From the NCBI GenBank assembly GCA_964036665.1, contig OZ038529.1, forward strand, positions 16,624,060 to 16,688,059: a stretch of DNA of 64,000 bases, read 5' to 3'. Source of the stretch: Gordius sp. MW1 (taxonomy: Eukaryota; Nematomorpha; Gordioida; Gordea; Gordiidae). The notes under the pieces are model-generated. The model saw only the letters and a program-made list of their open reading frames with translations. It searched no databases and was not told where the DNA came from. Below, in pieces: positions 51,201 to 63,700 of this stretch. Positions within the stretch are counted from its first letter, which is position 1; the number at the start of each line of letters is the position of its first letter. The position numbers were made by a program, and so were the translations under genes.

Positions 51201-54200
51201 AATCGAGGATAATAGGATTCTCAAATTGGCTTACTTTTATATATTTTTTCATGCTCTTTCACATAGAATCGAAAAATAAATATTTTTACCTCAAAAATTT
51301 TCACATATTTTTCTTTCAAACGTATGCATCCGATGAAAGTTGTCGTTTTCAGACGTGGTTTCGATGATAAAAAGTAAAAATTTATCAGAATCAGAAAACT
51401 ATTACTTTAAAATCATGATCGCATAGTGCATTTTTGAAAAATTAAGCACTCACGTTGCGATACAACAACCTAATCGCAACAATAAAACGTTGTCTTTTGT
51501 CAAAATGATAGTTCTCGCAGCTTAAAACCTCTTTTCGGAAGTCAATCGAGGATAATAGCATTCTCAAATTGGCTTACTTTTATATATATTTTCATGCTCT
51601 TTCACATAGAATCGAAAAAAATAAATATTTTTACCTCAAAATTTTTCACATATTTTTCTTTCAACCGCATGCATCCGATGAAAGTTGTCGTTTTCAGACG
51701 TGGTTTCGATGATAAAAAGTAAAAATTTATCAGAATCAGAAAACTATTACTTTAAAATCATGATCGCATAGTGCATTTTTGAAAAATTATGCACTCACGT
51801 TTCGATACAACAAACTAATCGCAACAATAAAACGTTGTCTTTTGTCAAAATGATAGTTCTCCTAGCTTAAAACCTCTTTTCGGAAGTCAATCGAGGATAA
51901 TAGGATTCTCAAATTGGCTTACTTTTATATATTTTTTCATGCTCTTTCACATAGAATCGAAAAATAAATATTTTTACCTCAAAAATTTTCACATATTTTT
52001 CTTTCAAACGTATGCATCCGATGAAAGTTGTCGTTTTCAGACGTGGTTTCGATGATAAAAAGTAAAAATTTATCAGAATCAGAAAACTATTACTTTAAAA
52101 TCATGATCGCATAGTGCATTTTTGTAAAATTAAGCACTCACGTTGCGATACAACAAACTAATCGCAACAATAAAACGTTGTCTTTTGTCAAAATGATAGT
52201 TCTCGCAGCTTAAAACCTCTTTTCGGAAGTCAATCGAGGATAATAGGATTCTCAAATTGGCTTACTTTTATATATTTTTTCATGCTCTTTCACATAGAAT
52301 CGAAAAAAATAAATATTTTTACCTCAAAATTTCACATATTTTTCTTTGAACCGTATTCATCCGATGAAAGATGTCGTATTCAGACGTGGTTTCTATGATC
52401 CCAAGTAAAAATTTATCAGAATCTGAAAACTATTACTTTGAAATCATGATCGCATAGAGCCATTTTCAAAAATTAAGCACTCACGTTGCGATACAACAAA
52501 CTAATCGCAACAATAAAACGTTGTCTTTTGTCAAAATGATAGTTCTCGCAGCTTAAAACCTCTTTTCGGAAGTCAATCGAGGATAATAGGATTCTCAAAT
52601 TGGCTTACTTTTAAATATTTTTTCATGCTCTTTCACATAGAATCGAAAAAAATAAATATTTTTACCTCGAAATTTTTCACATATTTTTCTTTGAACCTAT
52701 GCATCCGATGAAAGTTGTCGTTTTCAGACGTGGTTTCGATGATAAAAAGTAAAAATTTATCAGAATCAGAAAACTATTACTTTAAAATCATGATCGCATA
52801 GTGCATTTTTGTAAAATTAAGCACTCACGTTGCGATACAACAAACTAATCGCAACAATAAAACGTTGTCTTTTGTCAAAATGATAGTTCTCGCAGCTTAA
52901 AACCTCTTTTCGGAAGTCAATCGAGGATAATAGGATTCTCAAATTGGCTTACCTTTATATATTTTTTCATGCTCTTTCACATAGAATCGAAAAAAATAAA
53001 TATTTTTACCTCAAAATTTTTCACATATTTTTCTTTGAACCGTATTCATCCGATCAAAGATGTCGTATTCAGACGTGGTTTCTATGATCCCAAGTAAAAA
53101 TTTATCAGAATCTGAAAACTATTACTTTGAAATCATGATCGCATAGAGCCATTTTCAAAAATTAAGCACTCACGTTGCGATACAACAAACTAATCGCAAC
53201 AATAAAACGTTGTCTTTTGTCAAAATGATAGTTCTCGCAGCTTAAAACCTTTTTTCGGAAGTCTCGAGGATAATAGGATTCTCAAATTGGCTTACTTTTA
53301 TATATTTTTTCATGCTCTTTCACATAGAATCGAAAAAAATAAATTTTTTTACCTCAAAATTTTTCACATATTTTTCTTTCAACAGTATGCATCCGATGAA
53401 AGTTGTCGCTTTCAGACGTGGTTTCGATGATAAAAAGTAAAAATTTATCAGAATTAGAAAACTATTACTTTAAAATCATGATCGCATAGTGCAGTTTTGA
53501 AAAATTCAGCACTCACGTTGCGATAAAACAAACTAATCGCAACAATAAAACGTTGTCTTTTGTCAAAATGATAGTTCTCGCAGCTTAAAACCTCTTTTCG
53601 GAAGTCAATCGAGGATAATAGGATTCTCAAATTGGGTTACTTTTATATATTTTTTCATGCTCTTTCACATAGAATCAAAAAAAAATAAATATTTTTACCT
53701 CGAAATTTTTCACATATTTTTCTTTGAACCGTATTCATCCGATGAAAGTTGTCGTTTTCAGACGTGGTTTCGATGATAAAAAGTAAAAATTTATCAGAAT
53801 CAGAAAACTATTACTTTAAAATCATGATCGCATAGTGCATTTTTGAAAAATTAAGCACTCACGTTGCGATACAACAACCTAATCGCAACAATAAAACGTT
53901 GTCTTTTGTCAAAATGATAGTTCTCGCAGCTTAAAACCTCTTTTCGGAAGTCAATCGAGGATAATAGCATTCTCAAATTGGCTTACTTTTATATATATTT
54001 TCATGCTCTTTCACATAGAATCGAAAAAAATAAATATTTTTACCTCAAAATTTTTCACATATTTTTCTTTCAACCGCATGCATCCGATGAAAGTTGTCGT
54101 TTTCAGACGTGGTTTCGATGATAAAAAGTAAAAATTTATCAGAATCAGAAAACTATTACTTTAAAATCATGATCGCATAGTGCATTTTTGAAAAATTATG

Positions 54201-55900
54201 CACTCACGTTTCGATACAACAAACTAATCGCAACAATAAAACGTTGTCTTTTGTCAAAATGATAGTTCTCCTAGCTTAAAACCTCTTTTCGGAAGTCAAT
54301 CGAGGATAATAGGATTCTCAAATTGGCTTACTTTTATATATTTTTTCATGCTCTTTCACATAGAATCGAAAAATAAATATTTTTACCTCAAAAATTTTCA
54401 CATATTTTTCTTTCAAACGTATGCATCCGATGAAAGTTGTCGTTTTCAGACGTGGTTTCGATGATAAAAAGTAAAAATTTATCAGAATCAGAAAACTATT
54501 ACTTTAAAATCATGATCGCATAGTGCATTTTTGAAAAATTAAGCACTCACGTTGCGATACAACAACCTAATCGCAACAATAAAACGTTGTCTTTTGTCAA
54601 AATGATAGTTCTCGCAGCTTAAAACCTCTTTTCGGAAGTCAATCGAGGATAATAGCATTCTCAAATTGGCTTACTTTTATATATATTTTCATGCTCTTTC
54701 ACATAGAATCGAAAAAAATAAATATTTTTACCTCAAAATTTTTCACATATTTTTCTTTCAACCGCATGCATCCGATGAAAGTTGTCGTTTTCAGACGTGG
54801 TTTCGATGATAAAAAGTAAAAATTTATCAGAATCAGAAAACTATTACTTTAAAATCATGATCGCATAGTGCATTTTTGAAAAATTATGCACTCACGTTTC
54901 GATACAACAAACTAATCGCAACAATAAAACGTTGTCTTTTGTCAAAATGATAGTTCTCCTAGCTTAAAACCTCTTTTCGGAAGTCAATCGAGGATAATAG
55001 GATTCTCAAATTGGCTTACTTTTATATATTTTTTCATGCTCTTTCACATAGAATCGAAAAATAAATATTTTTACCTCAAAAATTTTCACATATTTTTCTT
55101 TCAAACGTATGCATCCGATGAAAGTTGTCGTTTTCAGACGTGGTTTCGATGATAAAAAGTAAAAATTTATCAGAATCAGAAAACTATTACTTTAAAATCA
55201 TGATCGCATAGTGCATTTTTGTAAAATTAAGCACTCACGTTGCGATACAACAAACTAATCGCAACAATAAAACGTTGTCTTTTGTCAAAATGATAGTTCT
55301 CGCAGCTTAAAACCTCTTTTCGGAAGTCAATCGAGGATAATAGGATTCTCAAATTGGCTTACTTTTATATATTTTTTCATGCTCTTTCACATAGAATCGA
55401 AAAAAATAAATATTTTTACCTCAAAATTTCACATATTTTTCTTTGAACCGTATTCATCCGATGAAAGATGTCGTATTCAGACGTGGTTTCTATGATCCCA
55501 AGTAAAAATTTATCAGAATCTGAAAACTATTACTTTGAAATCATGATCGCATAGAGCCATTTTCAAAAATTAAGCACTCACGTTGCGATACAACAAACTA
55601 ATCGCAACAATAAAACGTTGTCTTTTGTCAAAATGATAGTTCTCGCAGCTTAAAACCTCTTTTCGGAAGTCAATCGAGGATAATAGGATTCTCAAATTGG
55701 CTTACTTTTAAATATTTTTTCATGCTCTTTCACATAGAATCGGAAAAAATAAATATTTTTACCTCGAAATTTTTCACATATTTTTCTTTGAACCTATGCA
55801 TCCGATGAAAGTTGTCGTTTTCAGACGTGGTTTCGATGATAAAAAGTAAAAATTTATCAGAATCAGAAAACTATTACTTTAAAATCATGATCGCATAGTG
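48260..55900 (+). repeat. 3097-bp nine-monomer higher-order repeat, about 2.5 copies
   Basis: Exact 3097-bp spacing is seen for several rare variants. cctcaaaatttcac lies at 49225, 52322 and 55419; tctcctagct at 48761, 51858 and 54955; gaagtctcgagg at 50161 and 53258; and atccgatcaaag near 49951 and 53048. The copies look nearly identical (one clear substitution near 55742). Within each unit a 688-bp dimer, marked by caacaacctaatc and tctcctagct, is present twice in succession, for example at 51170 and 51858. The first unit begins inside this dimer region. Confidence 0.9.
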
Positions 55901-55952
55901 CATTTTTGAAAAATTAAGCACTCACGTTGCGATACAACAAACTAATCGCAAC

Positions 55953-55960
55953 AATAAAAC
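55953..55960 (+). repeat. Target-site duplication, left, element 2
   Basis: aataaaac, identical to 57132-57139. In uninterrupted monomers these eight bases sit between caac and gttg. Confidence 0.95.
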
Positions 55961-56109
55961 TAGTGTTTCGATCTCGTCTCGTCTCGGTCTCGAAAACAAA
56001 ATCTCGTCTCGTCTCGGGAGCGATTAAGAAAATCTCGATCTCGTCTCGTCTCGGTCTAGAAAAATCTCGGTCTCGTCTCGTCTCGACGAGAATTCTCGTC
56101 TCGTCTCGC
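55961..56109 (+). repeat. Left TCTCG-rich subterminal region, element 2
   Basis: Matches 30658-30807 almost exactly, with the 16-bp palindrome GACGAGAATTCTCGTC at 56085-56100. One difference near its end reads cgcctttt in place of cgactttt. Confidence 0.8.
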
Positions 56110-56970
56110 CTTTTAAATAAAAATATATTCGGAATAAAAATTTCTCCTGTTTTATTAAAAATATAAATAAGTGTTCAAAAATCCAAATGGCAAATTTTAT
56201 ATTTTTCGAAAAACTTTAATACACAAACTTTTTAAAGATTTAGCGGGACACGACATCTCATTGACTATATAAAGATATGAATTAACTCATAAAGATAACA
56301 TTTTCTATAAAAAGTGCAGACTAAAAAAACTATAAATAAATTTGAAATATAAAAAATTAAATTTTATTGTTCTAGCAAATTATAATATTTGTATTAAATT
56401 CACTGTGTCTGTAAGCTATAAATGGACTTCTAAAATTATAAGTTCGCTTATAGTTGATTTAGTTGCATAATTGAGCAAAATGAGACCCTTTATTAACCTT
56501 TGCTAATGCTTCAAAGTAGACCTTAACATATTTAAGGCAAATGTTTAAGTCCATTAATATAACCATCATTAATTATAGCCCATAGTGTTTATTGCATGTT
56601 TACTATAGCGCTATAAACCACAAAGTGCGAGTGACATTTAATGATGTTATTATTATTTACAGAATTGATAACTAGTTGCACAAATTAAAACGTTGTAAAA
56701 ACAACAATAAAAGCAACATTATTATAGTATTAAGAACATAAGGTTTAAACTTTAAATTATTGAGTACGTATTTAAATGTATGACAAAAATCAACCATACT
56801 TAGGTAAATGATTGCCAAATTTTAATTTTTTTGCAAAAATATATAATATTAACTACACTTGGGATTTTTTTAAATATCAAATATATTCCATACATATTGA
56901 TTTACACTTAATACCTTAAATGTAAATTAAAATACACAATAATTTACTAAAATCTAACGATCAATAAAAA
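56110..56970. other. AT-rich core of element 2
   Basis: Equivalent of 30808-31665, with most of the differences between the two copies. No gene is visible. Confidence 0.7.
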
Positions 56971-57131
56971 GTCGAGATCTCGCCGAGAAAATCTCGTATC
57001 GTCTCGTCTCGACCTCAAAATTCTCGTCTCGATCTCAACTCCATTTTTGAAATTCTCGTCTCGTCTCGTCTCGGTTTTTCGAGACGAGACGAGACGAGAC
57101 CGAGATTATTCTCGGTTTTTCCGCATCACTA
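56971..57131 (-). repeat. Right TCTCG/CGAGA subterminal region, element 2
   Basis: Equivalent of 31666-31826. Three or four TCTCG units outside the hairpin carry single changes (for example gatctcaact), while the hairpin itself is unchanged. Confidence 0.8.
57054..57099. other. Perfect 20-bp stem hairpin in element 2
   Basis: Stem arms at 57054-57073 and 57080-57099, loop gttttt. Identical to the hairpin of element 1. Confidence 0.95.
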
Positions 57132-57139
57132 AATAAAAC
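57132..57139 (+). repeat. Target-site duplication, right, element 2
   Basis: aataaaac, followed by gttgtcttttgtc of the resumed satellite monomer. Confidence 0.95.
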
Positions 57140-60100
57140 GTTGTCTTTTGTCAAAATGATAGTTCTCGCAGCTTAAAACCTCTTTTCGGAAGTCAATCGA
57201 GGATAGTAGGATTCTCAAATTGGGTTACTTTTATATATTTTTTCATGCTCTTTCACATAGAATCGAAAAAAATAAATATTTTTACCTCGAAATTTTTCAC
57301 ATATTTTTCTTTGAACCGTATGCATCCGATGAAAGTTGTCGTTTTCAGACGTGGTTTTGATGATAAAAAGTAAAAATTTATCAGAATCAGAAAACTATTA
57401 CTTTAAAATCATGATCGCATAGTGCATTTTTGAAAAATTAACCACTCACGTTGCGATACAACAAACTAATCGCAACAATAAAACGTTGTCTTTTGTCAAA
57501 ATGATAGTTCTCGCAGCTTAAAACCTCTTTTCGGAAGTCAATCGAGGATAATAGGATTCTCAAATTGGCTTACTTTTATATATTTTTTCATGCTCTTTCA
57601 CATAGAATCGAAAAAAATAAATATTTTTACCTCAAAACTTTTCACATATTTTTCTTTCAAACGTATGCATCCGATGAAAGTTGTCGTTTTCAGACGTGGT
57701 TTCGATGATAAAAAGTAAAAATTTATCAGAATCAGAAAACTATTACTTTAAAATCATGATCGCATAGTGCATTTTTGTAAAATTAAGCACTCACGTTGCG
57801 ATACAACAAACTAATCGCAACAATAAAACGTTGTCTTTTGTCAAAATGATAGTTCTCGCAGCTTAAAACCTCTTTTCGGAAGTCAATCGAGGATAATAGG
57901 ATTCTCAAATTGGCTTACCTTTATATATTTTTTCATGCTCTTTCACATAGAATCGAAAAAAATAAATATTTTTACCTCAAAATTTTTCACATATTTTTCT
58001 TTGAACCGTATTCATCCGATCAAAGATGTCGTATTCAGACGTGGTTTCTATGATCCCAAGTAAAAATTTATCAGAATCTGAAAACTATTACTTTGAAATC
58101 ATGATCGCATAGAGCCATTTTCAAAAATTAAGCACTCACGTTGCGATACAACAAACTAATCGCAACAATAAAACGTTGTCTTTTGTCAAAATGATAGTTC
58201 TCGCAGCTTAAAACCTTTTTTCGGAAGTCTCGAGGATAATAGGATTCTCAAATTGGCTTACTTTTATATATTTTTTCATGCTCTTTCACATAGAATCGAA
58301 AAAAATAAATTTTTTTACCTCAAAATTTTTCACATATTTTTCTTTCAACAGTATGCATCCGATGAAAGTTGTCGCTTTCAGACGTGGTTTCGATGATAAA
58401 AAGTAAAAATTTATCAGAATTAGAAAACTATTACTTTAAAATCATGATCGCATAGTGCAGTTTTGAAAAATTCAGCACTCACGTTGCGATAAAACAAACT
58501 AATCGCAACAATAAAACGTTGTCTTTTGTCAAAATGATAGTTCTCGCAGCTTAAAACCTCTTTTCGGAAGTCAATCGAGGATAATAGGATTCTCAAATTG
58601 GGTTACTTTTATATATTTTTTCATGCTCTTTCACATAGAATCAAAAAAAATAAATATTTTTACCTCGAAATTTTTCACATATTTTTCTTTGAACCGTATT
58701 CATCCGATGAAAGTTGTCGTTTTCAGACGTGGTTTCGATGATAAAAAGTAAAAATTTATCAGAATCAGAAAACTATTACTTTAAAATCATGATCGCATAG
58801 TGCATTTTTGAAAAATTAAGCACTCACGTTGCGATACAACAAACTAATCGCAACAATAAAACGTTGTCTTTTGTCAAAATGATAGTTCTCGCAGCTTAAA
58901 ACCTCTATTCGGAAGTCAATCGAGGATAATAGGATTCTCAAATTGGCTTACTTTTATATATATTTTCATGCTCTTTCACATAGAATCGAAAAAAAATAAA
59001 TATTTTTACCTCAAAATTTTTCACATATTTTTCTTTCAACCGCATGCATCCGATGAAAGTTGTCGTTTTCAGACGTGGTTTCGATGATAAAAAGTAAAAA
59101 TTTATCAGAATCAGAAAACTATTACTTTAAAATCATGATCGCATAGTGCATTTTTGAAAAATTAAGCACTCACGTTTCGATACAACAAACTAATCGCAAC
59201 AATAAAACGTTGTCTTTTGTCAAAATGATAGTTCTCCCAGCTTAAAACCTCTTTTCGGAAGTCAATCGAGGATAATAGGATTCTCAAATTGGCTTACTTT
59301 TATATATTTTTTCATGCTCTTTCACATAGAATCGAAAAAAATAAATATTTTTACCTCAAAATTTTTCACATATTTTTCTTTGAACCGTATTCATCCGATG
59401 AAAGATGTCGTATTCAGACGTGGTTTCTATGATCCCAAGTAAAAATTTATCAGAATCAGAAAACTATTACTTTAAAATCATGATCGCATAGTGCATTTTT
59501 GAAAAATTAAGCACTCACGTTGCGATACAACAAACTAATCGCAACAATAAAACGTTGTCTTTTGTCAAAATGATAGTTCTCGCAGCTTAAAACCTCTATT
59601 CGGAAGTCAATCGAGGATAATAGGATTCTCAAATTGGCTTACTTTTATATATATTTTTATGCTCTTTCACATAGAATCGAAAAAAATAAATATTTTTACC
59701 TCAAAATTTTTCACATATTTTTCTTTCAACCGCATGCATCCGATGAAAGTTGTCGTTTTCAGACGTGGTTTCGATGATAAAAAGTAAAAATTTATCAGAA
59801 TCAGAAAACTATTACTTTAAAATCATGATCGCATAGTGCATTTTCGAAAAATTAAGCACTCACGTTTCGATACAACAAACTAATCGCACTAATAAAACGT
59901 TGTCTTTTGTCAAAATGATAGTTCTCCCAGCTTAAAACCTCTTTTCGGAAGTCAATCGAGGATAATAGGATTCTCAAATTGGCTTACTTTTATATATTTT
60001 TTCATGCTCTTTCACATAGAATCGAAAAAAATAAATATTTTTACCTCAAAATTTTTCACATATTTTTCTTTGAACCGTATTCATCCGATGAAAGATGTCG

Positions 60101-60719
60101 TATTCAGACGTGGTTTCTATGATCCCAAGTAAAAATTTATCAGAATCTGAAAACTATTACTTTGAAATCATGATCGCATAGAGCCATTTTCAAAAATTAA
60201 GCACTCACGTTGCGATACAACAAACTAATCGCAACAATAAAACGTTGTCTTTTGTCAAAATGATAGTTCTCGCAGCTTAAAACCTTTTTTCGGAAGTCTC
60301 GAGGATAATAGGATTCTCAAATTGGCTTACTTTTATATATTTTTTCATGCTCTTTCACATAGAATCGAAAAAAATAAATTTTTTTACCTCAAAATTTTTC
60401 ACATATTTTTCTTTCAACCGTATGCATCCGATGAAAGTTGTCGTTTTCAGACGTGGTTTCGATGATAAAAAGTAAAAATTTATCAGATTTAGAAAACTAT
60501 TACTTTAAAATCATGATCGCATAGTGCATTTTTGAAAAATTCAGCACTCACGTTGCGATAAAACAAACTAATCGCAACAATAAAACGTTGTCTTTTGTCA
60601 AAATGATAGTTCTCGCAGCTTAAAACCTCTTTTCGGAAGTCAATCGAGGATAATAGGATTCTCAAATTGGGTTACTTTTATATATTTTTTCATGCTCTTT
60701 CACATAGAATCAAAAAAAA
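57132..60719 (+). repeat. Satellite right of element 2
   Basis: About ten monomers. The stretch from about 57680 to 58820 repeats part of the nine-monomer unit (offset 8065 from 49615-50755), including gatcaaagatgtcg and gaagtctcgagg. After that, monomers with acctctattcgg and ctcccagctt appear, precursors of the trimer on the right. Spacings of acctctattcgg here are 691 and 1378 bp, so the regular trimer is not yet established. Confidence 0.8.
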
Positions 60720-63700
60720 TAAATATTTTTACCTCGAAATTTTTCACATATTTTTCTTTGAACCGTATTCATCCGATGAAAGTTGTCGTTTTCAGACGTG
60801 GTTTCGATGATAAAAAGTAAAAATTTATCAGAATCAGAAAACTATTACTTTAAAATCATGATCGCATAGTGCATTTTTGAAAAATTAAGCACTCACGTTG
60901 CGATACAACAAACTAATCGCAACAATAAAACGTTGTCTTTTGTCAAAATGATAGTTCTCGCAGCTTAAAACCTCTATTCGGAAGTCAATCGAGGATAATA
61001 GGATTCTCAAATTGGCTTACTTTTATATATATTTTCATGCTCTTTCACATAGAATCGAAAAAAATAAATATTTTTACCTCAAAATTTTTCACATATTTTT
61101 CTTTCAACCGCATGCATACGATGAAAGTTGACGTTTTCAGACGTGGTTTCGATGATAAAAAGTAAAAATTTATCAGAATCAGAAAACTATTACTTTAAAA
61201 TCATGATCGCATAGTGCATTTTTGAAAAATTAAGCACTCACGTTTCGATACAACAAACTAATCGCAACAATAAAACGTTGTCTTTTGTCAAAATGATAGT
61301 TCTCCCAGCTTAAAACCTCTTTTCGGAAGTCAATCGAGGATAATAGGATTCTCAAATTGGCTTACTTTTATATATTTTTTCATGCTCTTTCACATAGAAT
61401 CGAAAAAAATAAATATTTTTACCTCAAAATTTTTCACATATTTTTCTTTGAACCGTATTCATCCGATGAAAGATGTCGTATTCAGACGTGGTTTCTATGA
61501 TCCCAAGTAAAAATTTATCAGAATCTGAAAACTATTACTTTGAAATCATGATCGCATAGAGCCATTTTCAAAAATTAAGCACTCACGTTGCGATACAACA
61601 AACTAATCGCAACAATAAAACGTTGTCTTTTGTCAAAATGATAGTTCTCGCAGCTTAAAACCTCTTTTCGGAAGTCAATCGAGGATAATAGGATTCTCAA
61701 ATTGGCTTACTTTTATATATTTTTTCATGCTCTTTCACATAGAATCAAAAAAAATAAATATTTTTACCTCGAAATTTTTCACATATTTTTCTTTGAACCG
61801 TATTCATCCGATGAAAGTTGTCGTTTTCAGACGTGGTTTCGATGATAAAAAGTAAAAATTTATCAGAATCAGAAAACTATTACTTTAAAATCATGATCGC
61901 ATAGTGCATTTTTGAAAAATTAAGCACTCACGTTGCGATACAACAAACTAATCGCAACAATAAAACGTTGTCTTTTGTCAAAATGATAGTTCTCGCAGCT
62001 TAAAACCTCTATTCGGAAGTCAATCGAGGATAATAGGATTCTCAAATTGGCTTACTTTTATATATATTTTCATGCTCTTTCACATAGAATCGAAAAAAAT
62101 AAATATTTTTACCTCAAAATTTTTCACATATTTTTCTTTCAACCGCATGCATCCGATGAAAGTTGTCGTTTTCAGACGTGGTTTCGATGATAAAAAGTAA
62201 AAATTTATCAGAATCAGAAAACTATTACTTTAAAATCATGATCGCATAGTGCATTTTTGAAAAATTAAGCACTCACGTTTCGATACAACAAACTAATCGC
62301 AACAATAAAACGTTGTCTTTTGTCAAAATGATAGTTCTCCCAGCTTAAAACCTCTTTTCGGAAGTCAATCGAGGATAATAGGATTCTCAAATTGGCTTAC
62401 TTTTATATATTTTTTCATGCTCTTTCACATAGAATCGAAAAAAATAAATATTTTTACCTCAAAATTTTTCACATATTTTTCTTTGAACCGTATTCATCCG
62501 ATGAAAGATGTCGTATTCAGACGTGGTTTCTATGATCCCAAGTAAAAATTTATCAGAATCTGAAAACTATTACTTTGAAATCATGATCGCATAGAGCCAT
62601 TTTCAAAAATTAAGCACTCACGTTGCGATACAACAAACTAATCGCAACAATAAAACGTTGTCTTTTGTCAAAATGATAGTTCTCGCAGCTTAAAACCTCT
62701 TTTCGGAAGTCAATCGAGGATAATAGGATTCTCAAATTGGCTTACTTTTAAATATTTTTTCATGCTCTTTCACATAGAATCGAAAAAAATAAATATTTTT
62801 ACCTCGAAATTTTTCACATATTTTTCTTTGAACCGTATTCATCCGATGAAAGTTGTCGTTTTCAGACGTGGTTTCGATGATAAAAAGTAAAAATTTATCA
62901 GAATCAGAAAACTATTACTTTAAAATCATGATCGCATAGTGCATTTTTGAAAAATTAAGCACTCACGTTGCGATACAACAAACTAATCGCAACAATAAAA
63001 CGTTGTCTTTTGTCAAAATGATAGTTCTTGCAGCTTAAAACCTCTATTCGGAAGTCAATCGAGGATAATAGGATTCTCAAATTGGCTTACTTTTATATAT
63101 ATTTTCATGCTCTTTCACATAGAATCGAAAAAAATAAATATTTTTACCTCAAAATTTTTCACATATTTTTCTTTCAACCGCATGCATCCGATGAAAGTTG
63201 TCGTTTTCAGACGTGGTTTCGATGATAAAAAGTAAAAATTTATCAGAATCAGAAAACTATTACTTTAAAATCATGATCGCATAGTGCATTTTTGAAAAAT
63301 TAAGCACTCACGTTTCGATACAACAAACTAATCGCAACAATAAAACGTTGTCTTTTGTCAAAATGATAGTTCTCCCAGCTTAAAACCTCTTTTCGGAAGT
63401 CAATCGAGGATAATAGGATTCTCAAATTGGCTTACTTTTATATATTTTTTCATGCTCTTTCACATAGAATCGAAAAAAATAAATATTTTTACCTCAAAAT
63501 TTTTCACATATTTTTCTTTGAACCGTATTCATCCGATGAAAGATGTCGTATTCAGACGTGGTTTCTATGATCCCAAGTAAAAATTTATCAGAATCTGAAA
63601 ACTATTACTTTGAAATCATGATCGCATAGAGCCATTTTCAAAAATTAAGCACTCACGTTGCGATACAACAAACTAATCGCAACAATAAAACGTTGTCTTT

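Larger units (their letters stand above)
55961..57131 (+). mobile_element. Non-autonomous hAT-like DNA transposon, copy 2 (1171 bp)
   Basis: Same element and same orientation as 30658-31826: TAGTG start, CACTA end, TCTCG-rich ends and A/T-rich core without a transposase gene. It is flanked by a different perfect 8-bp duplication, aataaaac, so it is an independent insertion rather than a copy carried along by satellite amplification. The differences from copy 1 are scattered substitutions and a few 1-base indels. The tata-gcgc-tata motif near 56605 is a perfect palindrome here but not in copy 1. Confidence 0.88.

Noticed and set aside
30658-57131. The two transposons and the satellite between them as one large composite element
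   Set aside because: Each copy has its own different 8-bp target duplication, so they inserted separately. There is no duplication shared between their outer ends.
61325-61345. CENP-B box
   Set aside because: The best stretch, ttcggaagtcaatcgagg, shares the TTCG start but lacks the required A and CGGG at their spacing.
61470-61510. A mini-exon between a 3' splice-like ttttcag and a 5' splice-like gtaaaa in each monomer
   Set aside because: The motifs are present but the implied exon is about 20 bases, with no reading frame or neighbouring exons. In AT-rich DNA such matches are common.
61607-61620. Polyadenylation signals (AATAAA) and TATATA boxes in every monomer as evidence of a transcription unit
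   Set aside because: Both motifs are expected often at this base composition. Without transcript data they do not support a gene, although satellite transcription is possible.
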